DNA from: Akkermansia muciniphila
GTDB taxonomy: Bacteria > Verrucomicrobiota > Verrucomicrobiia > Verrucomicrobiales > Akkermansiaceae
Direction of reading: 5' to 3'
DNA: 64,000 nucleotides
Assembly (NCBI RefSeq): GCF_900184965.1
Contig: NZ_FXYA01000153.1
Coordinates: forward strand, 38,315-102,314
Each line of letters begins with the position of its first letter. The first letter of the stretch is position 1. The translations under genes and the position numbers were made by a program. The notes beneath the pieces were generated by a model that saw only the letters and a list, made by a program, of their open reading frames with translations, did not search any database and was not told the origin of the DNA. Positions 1 to 7,308 of this stretch are shown one piece after another.

Positions 1-451
1 GGCCGTTCAGCCATTCGGCGGGGGTGATGCCTCGGGCGCGGATTTCCTTTGCTATTACCTTTCGCAAGTCTTCAAGCCATCCGGCAATGATAGCTGGCGT
101 GGCATATTCCGCGCCCGGTATGGGTGGGAATTGTTCCGCCAGAGAGGCTTTTTCCGCGGCGGAGGCCAGAAGATGGTCCAGAACAGCATCTACCTCATCC
201 GGCCTTTCTGCGGCAGCGTGCGCCATGCGGGTAAGCGCCTGGCGCGCCATGTTCTTGATAAAGAACGCGCCCGGATCCGGGGCGGTTTCCCAGTTGGATA
301 CGGCCAGTGCATACAGTCCGTTTCCGGTTCCTTCTTCAAACAGGCGGTCGAGGGGCGGCGTGTCCGTCACCGGAGCGCCGGAGGGAAGGATGCGGAAACC
401 ATTGATATTCCGTTTCTCTTCCGGTACTGCATCATAGGGATCCGGCTGCAT
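1..451 (-). CDS. Unknown protein, N-terminal part (gene runs off the left edge)
   Basis: The minus-strand frame is open from an ATG at 451 to the window edge, about 150 codons, so the C-terminus is missing. The visible part is hydrophilic and alanine-rich. It begins MQPDPYDAVPEEKRN and contains a helical stretch around ALTRMAHAAAERPDEVDAVL. I see no signal peptide, membrane segment or known motif, and I do not recognise the family. It lies 37 bp downstream of the 5'-nucleotidase gene on the same strand and is probably co-transcribed with it. The frame stays open upstream of 451 into the previous gene, and no clear ribosome binding site marks the ATG, so the start is provisional. Confidence 0.55.
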   Translation of the reverse strand, partial: MQPDPYDAVPEEKRNINGFRILPSGAPVTDTPPLDRLFEEGTGNGLYALAVSNWETAPDPGAFFIKNMARQALTRMAHAAAERPDEVDAVLDHLLASAAEKASLAEQFPPIPGAEYATPAIIAGWLEDLRKVIAKEIRARGITPAEWLNG

Positions 452-488
452 GGCTGGCGGGAATGTAGCGTGAGCTTGCGGCCGTAGT

Positions 489-1946
489 TCAAAGGGCGAA
501 CGTTTTATCTCTGATGATAGGCAGCTTGGACGGCGGTGGATTGAGCAGCTTTTTGGTTTGTTTCAGGTAATCAATCAGGGCTTTACGGACATCTATCCCC
601 GTCGGTTTGCCGTTTCCCCGTTGGGGAAAGATGAAATTGCTGCACAGGTAGTCTCCCATGGCGACAGTGTAAATGACCCCGTTTTTCAGCGTACTGGTAA
701 TGCTGGGCGTAACACCGTCCATGATCTGGTAGGAAAATCCGGAGCAGTAAACTTCCAGAATGCCTCCTTCGTCATCGGTCGGAGATATGAATTTGGACAG
801 GATCAGTTGTTCAACGTCCGCCTTGCTCATGGAGCAGGTGACGATCTTTTCCCGGAAGGGTTCCAGTTCGTAAACGTTCCTGATGGTAATGGGTCCCTTG
901 GCGAGATGGTTTTTGGTTCGTACGCCGTTACGGTTATAAATGGCGATGTCCGAACGGGAAGCCTGTTGAATGGCTTTGCAGAAAAGGGTGCCTATGGTGA
1001 CGTGCGTGATATCTTCTTCGGCGACGCCTACCTGATGGTTGAAAGACGGATTGACGGTAAATTCCCGGACGATTTTCTCTGCTTCCGGATCGTTGGGAAT
1101 GTCTGCGTCCAAAGAAACGGCCCTGGTTGATTTGGAAAGGACGGAAACGGGTTTTTCTGTGGAGAAGATGATTTCCGTAACTCCTACGTGGCTCAAACTA
1201 TGTCCCGTGTGGCTGAGCAGCGTGCCTGTTCTGAGATGACCGCTGGGAAGCATGACATGGGTATGGCCTCCGAGAATGACGTCGATATTCGGCGAATACT
1301 TCATCATTTTCAGATCCTTACCGTATCCCAGGTGGCTGAGGATGACGTTAATGGTGTTATGGTGAAGCCGGAACCTGTCCGTGATGCCCTTGTAATCTTC
1401 TTCATCCGGCAGCGTCCATGAGATGCCGGCCATCTTCCTCACATCCGTGGTTTGAAGGTCCGCCAGACCTATGAACCCTACGGAAACGGACGTGCCTTCA
1501 ATCGGAATGCTGACATACGAAGAGAAACAGTTTTCCAGAGTAGGGGAAAGATTGGCGTTGGTAATGACAAATTTGGTGGAAGGCATTCCCTCAATATGGT
1601 CGCGCAGGGCCTCCTGTCCGTAGTCCAGGTCATGGTTTCCGATGGTCACTACGTCATACCCCAGTTTATTCATCAGGATGGTAAGGGGCTTGCCCCGTTT
1701 TTCGCAGTCGTCCACATAGGGATTGCCCACGAAATAATCTCCTGAATCCACCAGCAGCACGTGCGGATATTTGGCGCGGTATTGTTTTACCAGCGTGGCC
1801 AGTTTTGGGAAATTGTCCAGATTGCCGTGAATATCACTGGTAGAAATGATAATCAGCGTTTTATTGGGATCCGGTTCAAACTCCTGGGCCAGAGAGAACG
1901 GGCACAGGCATGCCAGGGCGGCAAGAACAATGCGGGGCGGAATCAT
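489..1946 (-). CDS. Periplasmic 5'-nucleotidase / metallophosphoesterase (UshA-like family)
   Basis: A 485-residue protein with a signal peptide (hydrophobic residues about 5-20, cleavage near SLA-QE). The N-terminal calcineurin-like metallophosphoesterase domain shows the metal-binding series: DIHGN (D38, H40), DSGDY, GNHDLDYG and GGHTH. The C-terminal half matches the 5'-nucleotidase C domain (NRNGVR; YELEPFREKI). Family members hydrolyse nucleotides, cyclic nucleotides or UDP-sugars outside the cytoplasm, so a nucleotide-salvage or phosphate-scavenging role is likely; the exact substrate cannot be read from sequence. It starts 24 bp after the RlpA-like gene on the same strand. Confidence 0.88.
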   Translation of the reverse strand: MIPPRIVLAALACLCPFSLAQEFEPDPNKTLIIISTSDIHGNLDNFPKLATLVKQYRAKYPHVLLVDSGDYFVGNPYVDDCEKRGKPLTILMNKLGYDVVTIGNHDLDYGQEALRDHIEGMPSTKFVITNANLSPTLENCFSSYVSIPIEGTSVSVGFIGLADLQTTDVRKMAGISWTLPDEEDYKGITDRFRLHHNTINVILSHLGYGKDLKMMKYSPNIDVILGGHTHVMLPSGHLRTGTLLSHTGHSLSHVGVTEIIFSTEKPVSVLSKSTRAVSLDADIPNDPEAEKIVREFTVNPSFNHQVGVAEEDITHVTIGTLFCKAIQQASRSDIAIYNRNGVRTKNHLAKGPITIRNVYELEPFREKIVTCSMSKADVEQLILSKFISPTDDEGGILEVYCSGFSYQIMDGVTPSITSTLKNGVIYTVAMGDYLCSNFIFPQRGNGKPTGIDVRKALIDYLKQTKKLLNPPPSKLPIIRDKTFAL

Positions 1947-1970
1947 GCAGGGGAAGGTAATGAAATGGGA

Positions 1971-2492
1971 TTAACGGGCGAAAACCTCATACGGGCCGTC
2001 GCCCACGGAGATGACTTCCAGACGAACCCTGGACACGCCGCGTTTATGCAGGCCGATGCGGCTTGCAGCAGAGGTGGTGAGGTCTATCAGGCGATTACTG
2101 TGAAAGGGCCCGCGGTTGTTGATCCTGACGACGATTGACTTGCCGGTTTCCAGGCAGGTGACTTTTACCTTGCACGGCATGGGCAGGGTTTTATGGGCCG
2201 CCGTCATGGAACGCCGGGGATTGATGTACTCTCCGGAAGATGTCTTCAGGCGGCGCGCTTTGCCGCCGTACCAGGAGGCATAGCCGGTTTCATGATATTG
2301 CAGGGCATCCGCCACGCTCATGGGAATATATCTTTTTCCCCGCACCCGATAGGGCGCATTTTTAACATGCGCCTCTGCCGCCTGAACGGACGGCTCTGTT
2401 TTCTGAGGGCGCTTCTCCATGGTGGAGCAGCCCGGCATCAGAAAAAGCAGCGGAACGAAGAGGAGCCATTTCACGCTTTCTACATTTAACAC
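1971..2492 (-). CDS. rlpA: RlpA-like double-psi beta-barrel lipoprotein
   Basis: About 173 residues. A short hydrophobic leader ends in a lipobox-like LMPGC, suggesting a lipid-anchored envelope protein. The C-terminal domain has RlpA hallmarks: ASWYGGK, TSSGE, MTAAHKTLP and RINNRGPF, followed by LIDLT and the last strand. RlpA proteins are septal lytic transglycosylases or peptidoglycan-binding proteins; no SPOR domain is present here. The start is a GTG at 2492, chosen because AGGA (2506-2503 on the minus strand) lies about 10 bases upstream; a second in-frame GTG at 2474 would also give a lipoprotein leader. The gene is divergent from nadK. Confidence 0.8.
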   Translation of the reverse strand: MLNVESVKWLLFVPLLFLMPGCSTMEKRPQKTEPSVQAAEAHVKNAPYRVRGKRYIPMSVADALQYHETGYASWYGGKARRLKTSSGEYINPRRSMTAAHKTLPMPCKVKVTCLETGKSIVVRINNRGPFHSNRLIDLTTSAASRIGLHKRGVSRVRLEVISVGDGPYEVFAR

Positions 2493-2612
2493 ATATTTAT
2501 AATCCTGTATAACAAAAAAGGAACAGGAATTGAAATTTAAGGAATAGAATAAGGGCGGAACAATCTTTTCCCGGCCGCGGTTTACCAGTTGAGCGGCCCG
2601 GAAAAATGCAGT

Positions 2613-3497
2613 ATGATCTCCCGCATGAATTCTTCCAAGGTAATCGGCCTGGTCGCGCTGGCGGAAAAACCGGGACTGGGGGAAGCGTTGCGCATCATGC
2701 GCCGGGAACTTTCCCGCCACGGGCTGGGCTCCTGCGTCATTGAAACGCCGGATGCCCTGGAACGGGCTATCGGGCGGTGCGGCATGCTGGTGACCTTCGG
2801 AGGGGACGGCACCATGCTGACCGTCTCTTCCCTGGCGGCCATGCACCGCGTTCCCCTGGCGGGAGTGAACCTGGGTCGGCTGGGATTCATGACCACCTGT
2901 TCCGTGCAGGAACTGCCGCTTCTGGCGTATGCTCTTCAGGAAGGTTCCTACCTGACGGATGAACGTTCCATGCTTGAAGTAGTACGGGCAGGGGAAGACG
3001 GCGTTGCGGCTCCTCCCCGCAAGCTGGCCTTGAATGAAGTTTCCCTGATCCGCGCCCAGTCCGGCAAGATGGTGGACCTGGATGCGGAGATAGACGGGGA
3101 ATTGCTGAACCGCTACCATGCGGACGGCGTTCTGGTTTCCACTCCCACCGGCTCCACGGCATACTCCCTTTCCGCCGGGGGGCCTCTGGTCTGGCCCATG
3201 TCCCGTGTCGTATGCGTCACCCCCATCTGTCCGCACAGCCTGACCAATCGTTCCGTGGTGCTTCCTGACACCATGACCATACGCCTGCGGCCCCGCGAGC
3301 GCCGTGGCCGCTTTGACTCCATGGTCTATTCCCTGGACGGCCGTTCCGCCTATCCCATTGAAGTGGGAGAAAGCCTGGTAATCCGGAAGGCGCCGGAAAC
3401 GCTTTCCCTGGTTCATCTCCGGAAGCAGAATTTCGGCGCCCTGCTGAGGGCCAAGCTGCGCTGGCAGGGGGCGGAGATCCCTTCCGATGATGAATAG
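2613..3497 (+). CDS. nadK: NAD kinase
   Basis: Phosphorylates NAD to NADP in the cytoplasm. About 294 residues, normal for the family. The diagnostic GGDGT motif is at residues 63-67 (VTFGGDGTML). It is followed by the NEVSL segment and the NAD-binding TPTGSTAYSLSAGGP stretch. The ATG at 2613 has GGA ten bases upstream; another ATG at 2625 (MNSSKVIGLV) is an equally plausible start because the first beta strand begins there. The gene is divergent from rlpA across about 120 bp. A T-rich stretch follows at 3608-3614, and the ribosomal cluster then appears to start from its own promoter. Confidence 0.93.
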   Translation: MISRMNSSKVIGLVALAEKPGLGEALRIMRRELSRHGLGSCVIETPDALERAIGRCGMLVTFGGDGTMLTVSSLAAMHRVPLAGVNLGRLGFMTTCSVQELPLLAYALQEGSYLTDERSMLEVVRAGEDGVAAPPRKLALNEVSLIRAQSGKMVDLDAEIDGELLNRYHADGVLVSTPTGSTAYSLSAGGPLVWPMSRVVCVTPICPHSLTNRSVVLPDTMTIRLRPRERRGRFDSMVYSLDGRSAYPIEVGESLVIRKAPETLSLVHLRKQNFGALLRAKLRWQGAEIPSDDE

Positions 3498-3625
3498 ACC
3501 GTCGCGGAAGCCCGGCTCCCGGCGGGCTGTTCCCCCCTGCGGAATTCCCGCATCCGGGAACAGTCCTTCGTTCATCGTTCCGCATTGGCGCAGGGGCGGT
3601 AAAACGATTTTTTTAGGATGCGGGC

Positions 3626-3653
3626 TTGACGAAAAGGCCTATCCTATCATACT
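3626..3653 (+). promoter_or_regulatory. Putative sigma-70-type promoter for the ribosomal protein cluster
   Basis: TTGACG at 3626-3631 and CATACT at 3648-3653 are separated by 16 bp. The match is 5/6 to the -35 consensus and 4/6 to the -10, including its conserved A and final T. It lies about 65 bp upstream of rplX in the 222 bp gap after nadK, where the cluster needs a promoter. This is inferred from sequence only. Confidence 0.45.
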
Positions 3654-3719
3654 CTTCCTGCCCTGCCACCAAGGGGGTGGCAGATCTTAATCGCATAAAC
3701 GCGTAAGAAATAGTCATAT

Positions 3720-3947
3720 ATGAAGACCCACGTGAAAAAAGGTGATGAAGTGGAAATCATCGCCGGACGTAACCACAAGGGCAAGCGCGGCACCGTTCTC
3801 GCCGTGAATGCTTCCAAAGGTACTGTCATCGTAGAAGGCGCCCGCACCCTGAAAAAGGCTGTGCGCCCGACCGAACAGAACCCGGAAGGCGGCATTCAGG
3901 AAATCAACGGCCCGATTCACATCTCCAACGTGAAAAAAGTAGGCTAG
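3720..3947 (+). CDS. rplX: 50S ribosomal protein L24
   Basis: A 75-residue protein with an N-terminal KOW motif ([21 protein letters not shown]) and the downstream segment [13 protein letters not shown]24 starts assembly of the 50S subunit by binding 23S rRNA domain I. It is shorter than the roughly 100-residue E. coli protein and ends at the conserved HISNVKKV strand, so it lacks the usual C-terminal tail. It opens this cluster; L14, which normally precedes it, is not upstream, where nadK lies instead. Confidence 0.95.
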
Positions 3948-4013
3948 GCCATCCGGTCTGACCCTGCGCTTAAGCCATATCAATCATTAATAAAGAGCTG
4001 ACCCGCTAAAACA

Positions 4014-4595
4014 ATGAGTACACCAACACTGCAAACATACTACCGTGAAAAGGTCGTTCCCGGCCTTCAAGCGAAGCATGCATACAAGAACGTGCATCAG
4101 ATTCCCCGCCTGGAGAAGATTGTTGTCACCTCCTGCATGGGCAAGCACCCGGACCGCAAGCAGGCCGTGGAAGATGCCGTTAATGAAATCGCCAAAATCA
4201 CCGGACAAAAACCCTCCGTCACCTATGCCCGCAAGAGCGTGGCCAACTTCAAGGTGCGTGAAGGCGAACCTCTGGGAGCCCGCGTAACGCTGCGCGGCGC
4301 CCGCATGTGGGAATTCCTGGACCGCTTCATCAATATTACGGCTCCGAACATTCGCGACTTCCGCGGTCTTCCCTACAAGTCCTTTGACGGCAACGGGAAC
4401 TATGCCGTCGGCATCTCCGACCAGTCCATCTTCCCCGAAATCGAACTTGACCAGATCAAGCGTCAGATCGGCTTCGATATCATTTTCGTGACTTCCGCTC
4501 CTACGGACGATGAAGGCCGCGACCTGCTTCGCGCCCTGGGTGTCCCCATGCGCGAACCGAAGAAGGCCGAAGAAACCCAAACCGCCAACGCCTAA
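4014..4595 (+). CDS. rplE: 50S ribosomal protein L5
   Basis: 193 residues, against 179 in E. coli. L5 binds 5S rRNA in the central protuberance. Recognisable blocks are YREKVVPGL near the N-terminus, ITGQKPSVTYARKSVANFKVREG in the middle (this loop contacts the P-site tRNA), and FPEIELDQIKRQIGFDI near the C-terminus, followed by a short charged tail. It lies 66 bp after rplX and only 12 bp before rpsH. That gap leaves no room for rpsN (S14), which most bacteria carry here. Confidence 0.96.
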   Translation: MSTPTLQTYYREKVVPGLQAKHAYKNVHQIPRLEKIVVTSCMGKHPDRKQAVEDAVNEIAKITGQKPSVTYARKSVANFKVREGEPLGARVTLRGARMWEFLDRFINITAPNIRDFRGLPYKSFDGNGNYAVGISDQSIFPEIELDQIKRQIGFDIIFVTSAPTDDEGRDLLRALGVPMREPKKAEETQTANA

Positions 4596-4607
4596 CTATT
4601 TCTTACC

Positions 4608-5009
4608 ATGGCCGTATTAAGTGATCCCATTTCCGACTTCCTCACCCGCCTGAAAAACGCCAGCCTGGCCGGCAACGAGGAATTTACCGCTCCCTGCTCC
4701 AACATCAAGGTGGAAATCGCCCGGATTCTGCAGGAAGAAGGCTACATCTGGAACTATGAAGTGACCGGAGAAGGCTCCAAGAAGCAAATCAAGGTGAAGA
4801 TCAAGTTTACCCCGCAGGGCAAGCCGGTCGTTACCGATGTGAAGCGCAGCTCCAAGCCGGGCCGCCGCCAGTACGTTTCTTCCGAGGACATTCCTCGCGT
4901 TCTCAGCGGGCTTGGCATTGCCATCGTCTCCACCTCCCGCGGTGTGATGACCGGTGCGCAGGCGCGCAAGCAGAGCATTGGCGGCGAACTTCTCGCCCTT
5001 GTATGGTAA
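4608..5009 (+). CDS. rpsH: 30S ribosomal protein S8
   Basis: 133 residues, the standard length. S8 binds 16S rRNA helix 21 early in 30S assembly and in many bacteria regulates the spc operon. Typical features are DPISDFLTRLKNA at the N-terminus, an SSKPGRRQYVS block, and the C-terminal rRNA-binding segment GIAIVSTSRGVMTGAQARKQ. It is closely packed between rplE and rplF. Confidence 0.96.
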   Translation: MAVLSDPISDFLTRLKNASLAGNEEFTAPCSNIKVEIARILQEEGYIWNYEVTGEGSKKQIKVKIKFTPQGKPVVTDVKRSSKPGRRQYVSSEDIPRVLSGLGIAIVSTSRGVMTGAQARKQSIGGELLALVW

Positions 5010-5030
5010 CCATTAACATTTCCTAAACAT

Positions 5031-5570
5031 ATGTCCCGAGTTGGTAAAAAATCCATCACATTGCCGGACAAGGTAACGGTAAAGGTTAACGGCTCTTCCG
5101 TTCAGGTGGAAGGCCCCAAAGGAAAGCTTTCCTGGACGCTTCCGGAAGGCATCACCGCTACCGTTGAAGGCAATCAGCTCTCCGTTGACCGCGCCGGCGA
5201 AAGCCGTCAGCTTCGCGCCCTGCACGGTACGAACCGTTCCCTGTTGAACAACATGGTCATCGGCGTGTCCGAAGGCTTCGTCAAGAACCTTGAAATCGTC
5301 GGCGTCGGTTTCCGCGCCGCCGTCAAGGGCAACATCCTGGATCTGAACCTGGGCAAATCCCATCCGATCAACCAGGTAATCCCGGAAGGCCTCAAGGTAA
5401 CCGTGACTGAAAACACGAAAGTGACGGTCGAAGGCATCGACAAGCAGGTCGTGGGCCAGTTTGCCGCTGAAGTCCGTGCGTACTATCCCCCGGAACCCTA
5501 CAAGGGCAAGGGTGTGCGTTTCGTCGGTGAAGTTATCCGCCGCAAGGAAGGCAAGAGCGTCGGTAAGTAA
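5031..5570 (+). CDS. rplF: 50S ribosomal protein L6
   Basis: 179 residues with the two L6 repeats. It opens MSRVGKKSITLPDKV, and the conserved C-terminal signature PEPYKGKGVR is present near residues 150-160. L6 sits near the sarcin-ricin loop and the GTPase-associated centre of the 50S subunit. It lies 21 bp after rpsH and 35 bp before rplR. Length and motifs are normal. Confidence 0.96.
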   Translation: MSRVGKKSITLPDKVTVKVNGSSVQVEGPKGKLSWTLPEGITATVEGNQLSVDRAGESRQLRALHGTNRSLLNNMVIGVSEGFVKNLEIVGVGFRAAVKGNILDLNLGKSHPINQVIPEGLKVTVTENTKVTVEGIDKQVVGQFAAEVRAYYPPEPYKGKGVRFVGEVIRRKEGKSVGK

Positions 5571-5605
5571 TTCAGGTAATAACTATTACAACATATTTAC
5601 ACACG

Positions 5606-5968
5606 ATGAGTACTATCAATCGCAAAGCCATCCGCGCCAAGGTTCGCCGCCGCATCCGCAGAAAGGTTTCCGGAACGGCTTCCCGCCCCCGCCTGGCTGT
5701 CTATTTCTCCAACCGCCACGTCTATGCCCAGATCATCGACGATACGGTGGGCAAGACTATCTGCTCCGCTTCCACGGCCGATGCTTCCATCGCCGATCCT
5801 TCCAAACTCGCCAACTGCGCTACCGCTACCAAGGTGGGCAATCTGATCGGCGAACGCGCGAAGGCTGCCAATGTCACTGAAGTCGTTTTCGACCGCGGTG
5901 GATTCAAGTTCTGCGGTAAGGTGAAGGCCCTGGCCGATGCCGCCCGCGAAACCGGTTTGAAATTCTAA
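5606..5968 (+). CDS. rplR: 50S ribosomal protein L18
   Basis: 120 residues. The basic N-terminal segment RAKVRRRIRRKVSGTASRPRL is the 5S rRNA-binding arm. It is followed by the L18 fold (LAVYFSNRHVYAQIIDD) and the family ending VVFDRGGFKFCGKVKALADAARETGLKF, in which the more usual YHGRV is replaced by FCGKV. L18 works with L5 in the 5S rRNA complex. The gene is 16 bp upstream of rpsE. Confidence 0.96.
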   Translation: MSTINRKAIRAKVRRRIRRKVSGTASRPRLAVYFSNRHVYAQIIDDTVGKTICSASTADASIADPSKLANCATATKVGNLIGERAKAANVTEVVFDRGGFKFCGKVKALADAARETGLKF

Positions 5969-5984
5969 TTGAAAGATTCCCTAA

Positions 5985-6647
5985 ATGAATAACGAAACGG
6001 AAAACACTGCTCCTGCTACGGAAGCCGCCGCTCCCGCTCAAGCGCAGCAACCCGCAACGGGCGGCCGCGGACCCCGCGGACCCCGCCGTGACGGCCAGAA
6101 TGGCCGCGGACCCCGCGGACCCCGTCGTGACGGACGCCGTGGCCCTCAGGCTGAAGCTCCCGTGGAAGAAGGCCCCCAGCTCGCTGAAAAGGTTGTGTTC
6201 ATCAACCGTTGCGCCAAGGTCGTCAAGGGCGGCCGCCGCTTCTCCTTCTCCGCCCTCGTCGTGAGCGGAGACATGGAAGGCCGCGTAGGCTTCGGCTTCG
6301 GCAAGGCCAATGAAGTGGCAGACGCCATCCGCAAGGCTACGGAAGCCGCCAAGCGCCAGCTTCGCCCGGTCTCCATCGCTAACGGCACGATTCCGCATGA
6401 AGTCTACTCCGAATTCGGCGGCGGCAAGGTGCTTCTGAAGCCCGCCTCCCCCGGTACCGGCCTGATTGCCGGCAACACCATCCGTGCCGTGCTGGAAGCA
6501 GCGGGCGTGCGTGACATTGTTGCCAAATCCCTCGGTTCCTCCAACCACGCCAACGTGGTGAAGGCAACCCTGCAGGCTCTCGCTTCCCTGCGCACGAGCG
6601 ACCAGGTTCTTGCCGACCGCGGCAAGAAGAAGGAAAAGGCCATCTAA
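5985..6647 (+). CDS. rpsE: 30S ribosomal protein S5 with a repetitive N-terminal extension
   Basis: 220 residues, about 50 longer than E. coli S5. The S5 fold starts near residue 65 ([23 protein letters not shown]) and contains [10 protein letters not shown] and the C-terminal [16 protein letters not shown]. The first 60 residues form a low-complexity tail: an Ala/Pro/Gln-rich part, then two copies of a 13-residue Arg/Gly/Pro unit ([11 protein letters not shown] core). S5 lies at the mRNA entry site and contributes to decoding accuracy and helicase activity. The tail is probably disordered and RNA-contacting (inference). L30 does not follow; a strong hairpin does. Confidence 0.95.
   Translation: MNNETENTAPATEAAAPAQAQQPATGGRGPRGPRRDGQNGRGPRGPRRDGRRGPQAEAPVEEGPQLAEKVVFINRCAKVVKGGRRFSFSALVVSGDMEGRVGFGFGKANEVADAIRKATEAAKRQLRPVSIANGTIPHEVYSEFGGGKVLLKPASPGTGLIAGNTIRAVLEAAGVRDIVAKSLGSSNHANVVKATLQALASLRTSDQVLADRGKKKEKAI
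6063..6140 (+). repeat. Two 39-bp direct repeats coding the S5 tail
   Basis: Two adjacent in-frame 39-bp units (6063-6101 and 6102-6140). The first 22 bases are identical in both (GGCCGCGGACCCC at the start) and they diverge at the end. Each encodes 13 residues rich in Arg, Gly and Pro. The near-identity at DNA level points to a recent duplication or to repeat-number change. Confidence 0.8.
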
Positions 6648-6655
6648 TCTGATCA

Positions 6656-6684
6656 GGAGGCGGCGGCCCGGCGCCGCCGCCTCC
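6656..6684 (+). other. Perfect GC hairpin between rpsE and rplO
   Basis: A 12-bp perfect stem (GGAGGCGGCGGC with its complement) around a 5-base loop CCGGC. It occupies the 62-bp gap where rpmD (L30) usually lies. No T-run follows, so it does not look like a simple terminator. It may be an RNA processing or stability element (inference). Confidence 0.7.
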
Positions 6685-6709
6685 ACGAAATCCAACCATT
6701 GTAAATAAC

Positions 6710-7168
6710 ATGTTACAGCTTCATACGATTAAGCCCAATCCCGGAGCCAAGCACCGCAAGAAGCGCCTCGGCAACGGGGAAAGCTCCGGTCTCGGCAAGA
6801 CCTGCGGCAAAGGCAACAAAGGCCAGAAGGCCCGTTCCGGCGGCACGATCCGGCCGGGCTTTGAAGGCGGCCAGATGCCCCTTCACCGCCGTCTGCCCAA
6901 GAAGGGGTTCAACAATACCCGCTTCCAGGATAAAATCCTCATCGTCAACCTCTCCCAGCTTGAACGCGTGTTTGAAGCCGGCGCTACGGTTGATGAAAAC
7001 ACCCTGCGTGCAGCCAAGCTCGTCCAAGGTCCCTGCGACGCCGTGAAGCTTCTCGGCAACGGCACCCTGACCAAGAACCTGAACGTAGTCGTGGACTTCG
7101 TGAGTGCCAGCGCCCGCGAGAAGGTGACCCAGGCCGGTGGCACCGTCACCGTGCTTAGCGAAGCCTAA
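6710..7168 (+). CDS. rplO: 50S ribosomal protein L15
   Basis: 152 residues. The N-terminal glycine- and lysine-rich arm that threads through 23S rRNA is obvious (NPGAKHRKKRLGNGESSGLGKTCGKGNKGQKARSG), followed by GFEGGQMPLHRRLPKKGF and the globular C-terminal domain. It follows rpsE with only the hairpin between. In E. coli L15 directly follows L30, which is missing here. Downstream is secY across a 140-bp gap that carries a second hairpin. Confidence 0.96.
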   Translation: MLQLHTIKPNPGAKHRKKRLGNGESSGLGKTCGKGNKGQKARSGGTIRPGFEGGQMPLHRRLPKKGFNNTRFQDKILIVNLSQLERVFEAGATVDENTLRAAKLVQGPCDAVKLLGNGTLTKNLNVVVDFVSASAREKVTQAGGTVTVLSEA

Positions 7169-7177
7169 TCACATTTG

Positions 7178-7210
7178 GCGAACCGGGTCATGCAGCTTGA
7201 CCCGGTTCGC
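7178..7210 (+). terminator. Terminator-like hairpin between rplO and secY
   Basis: A perfect 13-bp stem, GCGAACCGGGTCA with its complement, and a 7-base loop, starting about 10 bp after the rplO stop. The bases after it (ATCATTGTGTTTAC) are only moderately T-rich. It could be a weak terminator or an attenuator that lowers secY relative to the ribosomal genes. Confidence 0.5.
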
Positions 7211-7308
7211 ATCATTGTGTTTACTGTTGCGGTTCCCATGGATGCCCCGGGTGCAAACCGCCGCGACATGCAAGCCAAGCTGCGCGCCAACTTTTATATT
7301 ACAGGACC

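Noticed and set aside
1971..3575. A long open frame on the minus strand continuing from the RlpA-like gene through the whole nadK region
   Set aside because: Everything upstream of about 2492 is the antisense of nadK, with unnatural composition. The lipoprotein leader and ribosome site mark the real start.
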